Part shown: piece after piece, positions 8,226 through 10,487 of the stretch
Numbering within the stretch: position 1 is the stretch's first letter
Layout of the letters: every line of letters begins with the position of its first letter
Made by a program: the position numbers and the translations under genes
Assembly (NCBI GenBank): GCA_018398765.1
Contig: JAHBMJ010003448.1
Coordinates: 1 to 10,487, forward strand
DNA from: Chromera velia
Taxonomy: Eukaryota; Sar; Chromeraceae
Length of the DNA: 10,487 bases
Reading direction: 5' to 3'
Notes under the pieces: generated by a model
The model's input: only the letters and a program-made list of their open reading frames with translations
Databases searched by the model: none
Told to the model about the DNA's origin: nothing

Positions 8226-8494
8226 TGAAGTCGTCGAGGAAACATTCATGAAGGATCGAGGATTCATGCAGTCAGTCGGTAGACTCGCTCTCTCTGTTGC
8301 ACCAAACCAACCATGTCACATGTAGTAATCCAGGCAGAAAGCTGGGCAGCATTCGAGAGGAAGTGAAAAGATGCAGATGCGTATTTTTGTTTTTCTTTTT
8401 TGATTTTTGGTCCTCTGGTAGGCCCCCTGCCGGTGGGTGTGTGGATCCATTTGGTCGATTCGGTTCGTGGATCGCCGCCGTTATTCAGGCAGTG

Positions 8495-8548
8495 CGTGAG
8501 TGAGTGATTGAGTGAATGGGTGAGTGAGTGAGTGAATGAGTGAGTGAT
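8495..8548. repeat. (GAGT)n imperfect array
   Basis: About thirteen GAGT/GATT/GAAT units, mostly GAGT. It is directly visible and has no inferred function. Confidence 0.88.
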
Positions 8549-9275
8549 GCCGTTGGACCAGCGGACTGCATGTGAGAGCCTGCATTGCATTTAATTCGAC
8601 CGCAGGGGGGGTCGTCTGTGCGTTCACATACATGCAGGTGTTTTTTGTGCCTTGTCAACTTCTACGGTTTTTTTGTATCTGTATCCCGCGACATTTTACC
8701 CTCAGTCAGTGAGTGGGCATCCATCCCTCATCTCTCCCGTCCTCCCTCTCTCTCTGTTTGCGTGTGTGCGGGTGCATGCGTTTCAATGAATCACTGTTTT
8801 TAATTGTGTGAATGCATTCCTGTTGGGAGTCGCGTCGTCGGGCAGGCGTCCGACTATGTACGAGTATCTACACTACATCGGTTTTCCCCGGAGCATGCAT
8901 GCAACCTGTGTGTGCAAATGGTGTGTGCATGAAAGAGCGGCCAGACCAGCGAGAGGCCAGTGCAATCCATCCAGACAGACTGCACGGCCGAATAGAGATG
9001 AGGTTTTCTTTCTCTGTTTCTGTGCGGGCTGTGGCGACCTGTTATTTGATCGGTCGAGATAAGAAAGGCTGGTGTGGTTGGCTCACTTCACCTCAATGAC
9101 AGTGTCGGGTGTATACGGGGTGATGAATGAGTGAGACGTACACACTCCTTTTCTCTTAATTGGGGTCCACATGGATTCATGCATGCAAGGTCAGAACAGG
9201 GAGGTGCAACAGGTACGTGCGTGATTGATGAATGGCAGTGCCTTGAATCATAGTAGTACATAGGCCCGTGATCAT

Positions 9276-9512
9276 TCATATATGCAGACTGAGTCTGACT
9301 GATCCTGGTGAGCTCGGTATCAGTTGTGGTTCGGGTATGTCGGAGTCATCATCTGCAGCTGTGATGACTTTTCTTGTTGTTGACAAATTGTTGTCACCAT
9401 TGTGCTGACCAGTCGGCCGGAACAGAGCATCGTGACCTAGATCATATAGCTGGATGTACCCGCAAATATATTTGATGCAGACCACGTCACCACGCACTCC
9501 ATCCAGACTCAT
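9276..9512 (-). CDS. Doubtful small ORF, 78 residues, unrecognised
   Basis: ATG at 9512-9510 has G at -3, and the stop is TGA at 9278-9276. The product is soluble and mixed in composition (GDVVCIKYICGYIQLYDLG, then an acidic ADDDSDIPEP segment), which is less repetitive than other short ORFs of the right half. It has no domain that I recognise. It starts 11 bases downstream, on the same strand, of a retroposon-like (TCAA)n tail, so it could be a chance ORF, an exon, or part of another element. Confidence 0.22.
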   Translation of the reverse strand: MSLDGVRGDVVCIKYICGYIQLYDLGHDALFRPTGQHNGDNNLSTTRKVITAADDDSDIPEPQLIPSSPGSVRLSLHI

Positions 9513-9522
9513 TGCAGAGTAT

Positions 9523-9600
9523 TGATTGATTTGATTGATTGATTGATTAATTGATTGATTTATTCCGCGCTAGGCCTTCCCGCTATGTCAGATTGTTGCC
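9523..9600 (-). mobile_element. Candidate retroposon 3' end with (TCAA)n tail
   Basis: Read on the minus strand, a short GC-rich segment passes into GGAATAAATCAATCAATTAATC and further TCAA units, ending near 9523. An A-rich junction followed by a tetranucleotide tail is common for LINE 3' ends. Only some 40 to 60 bases of body are visible before the AT-rich block begins, so the copy would be severely truncated or interrupted. The family is not identified. Confidence 0.35.
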
Positions 9601-9619
9601 ACCGCTAATTGACGGGGTA

Positions 9620-10487
9620 TTTGCTATCTGGACTTATATTTAAAGAAACAATCCTAACAAAAAATAACCAAAAAAATCGATCATTAGCCAGAATCAAAGC
9701 TGCCAGATGGGTGAACATTTTAAAGACTCGCAATATGACTTGGGACCTGTTTTATCCAAAAACAAAAATAGATTTTTTTAAAAAAGGAAAGTTTGTTATA
9801 AAGCTTATATAACAACTTTATGAAAACTTTGCTAAAAACTTTGTTTAGGCTTATAGGATTACATTATATTTGGGGCCGAACTATGGGCCGAAGCCTCAGA
9901 CCTGCGTACTAGTTCTACTAGTAGTACTACCGTATGTTCAATAATTCACCGCAAAATTTCAAAAGATATAACTTTGTAACGATGAAGAGTTAGAAACTGA
10001 AACTTTTTATGTGTAAACTCCCACTGATATACAACTAATCCTTGAAAAATATATGTATTGACACAGCGGAGTCATAAGCAATCTTTTTTAATGCTTTGTG
10101 AAAAACTTAGGTTTTTTGTTTGGAAGTCTGATTTTACATTTTTTTTTTTTTCTGATTATCTAAAGATTATGAAGCGTTCTAAAGAGCAAAAGTACGAATT
10201 CTAACCCCCGGCTGTATGTTTTTTTATAAGGCTGTTTTAGAGCATCCTTCCTGAACATGTGAGATTTTTTAAAAAATTTTTCAAACTTTATTTATTGAAC
10301 ATACGGAATGCACGCTCGTAAAAAAATTAAAATAAAATGTTTTAACATACATTCAGAGTTTCTTTCTTATAGATAAAGGCAGACTACTCTTAGCTTTTAT
10401 TTATTATTAGAAAAGAGTGCTGGGCACTTTTTTTAAAAAAAATATGTTTTTAATTAAAATGACTAAAATTATATACTGATCAGCATA
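9620..10487. other. AT-rich block of foreign composition
   Basis: From about 9620 onward the sequence is dominated by A and T, with long poly(A) and poly(T) runs, in sharp contrast to the balanced composition of the rest. No convincing gene is present: the only notable frame (9609-9812, plus) is Lys/Ile/Phe-rich and matches nothing I know. A small GC-rich island at about 9872-9910 contains GGGCCGAA twice (9873-9880 and 9885-9892). Candidates are a DNA transposon, an organellar or viral insertion, or an assembly join. Confidence 0.6.
9930..10306. repeat. 15-bp perfect inverted repeat flanking 347 bp
   Basis: CCGTATGTTCAATAA at 9930-9944 is exactly complementary to TTATTGAACATACGG at 10292-10306. 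The arms contain a non-trivial mixed sequence rather than plain A/T. The 377-bp span with terminal inverted repeats and no gene would fit a small non-autonomous DNA transposon (MITE-like). I see no clear target-site duplication outside the arms. Confidence 0.65.

Larger units (their letters stand above)
7047..9275. other. Gene-poor intergenic stretch rich in microsatellites
   Basis: I see no convincing gene on either strand. The longer open frames come from dinucleotide repeats (His-Thr, Ser-Leu, Arg-Glu runs) and contain no domain-like segments. The stretch holds (AG)n, (CT)n, (GT)n, (GTCT)n, (CAGA)n and (GAGT)n arrays, and GCATGCATGC-type palindromes near 7565, 8895 and 9179. Confidence 0.65.

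Noticed and set aside
8193-8548. Tetranucleotide arrays considered as a CRISPR array
   Set aside because: The units are only 4 bp with no spacers; these are ordinary microsatellites.

Overview
This is nuclear DNA of a microbial eukaryote. The support is a GT-AG intron that restores a long reading frame, large families-type proteins (ankyrin and leucine-rich repeats), long gene-poor stretches full of simple repeats, and retroposon-like 3' tails. There are no bacterial operons or Shine-Dalgarno sites. The style (moderate GC, ankyrin and membrane-LRR proteins, dense microsatellites) resembles chromerid algae such as Chromera velia or related alveolates. That placement is an inference, not something the sequence proves.

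Layout. Positions 1-1025 hold no gene I can support: simple repeats, a 9-bp minisatellite and a possible splice donor near the left edge. Positions 1026-1250 read as the C-terminal end of a protein with no start, running into an (ATC)n tail, probably a 5'-truncated retrotransposon. Positions 1251-1533 are AT-rich and contain the 3' flank of the next gene. Positions 2844-1534 (minus strand) are an ankyrin-repeat gene interrupted by one in-frame TGA in the middle of repeat 4. Positions 2845-3592 are the shared upstream region of two divergently transcribed genes. Positions 3593-7046 (plus strand) are a two-exon gene for a predicted 1029-residue polytopic membrane protein with a C-terminal leucine-rich-repeat domain. 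Positions 7047-9275 are intergenic with many microsatellites. Positions 9276-9512 (minus) hold a doubtful small ORF, next to a (TCAA)n retroposon-like tail at about 9523-9600. From about 9620 to the end the composition changes abruptly to very AT-rich DNA with a 15-bp inverted repeat and no convincing gene.

Function. The two main genes are head to head, about 750 bp apart, so they could share a promoter region, but nothing in the sequence shows that their products work together. The ankyrin protein looks like a cytosolic protein-binding scaffold. The membrane protein places an LRR domain after roughly eight hydrophobic segments. I could not assign a pathway to either, and neither gene symbol is recognisable.
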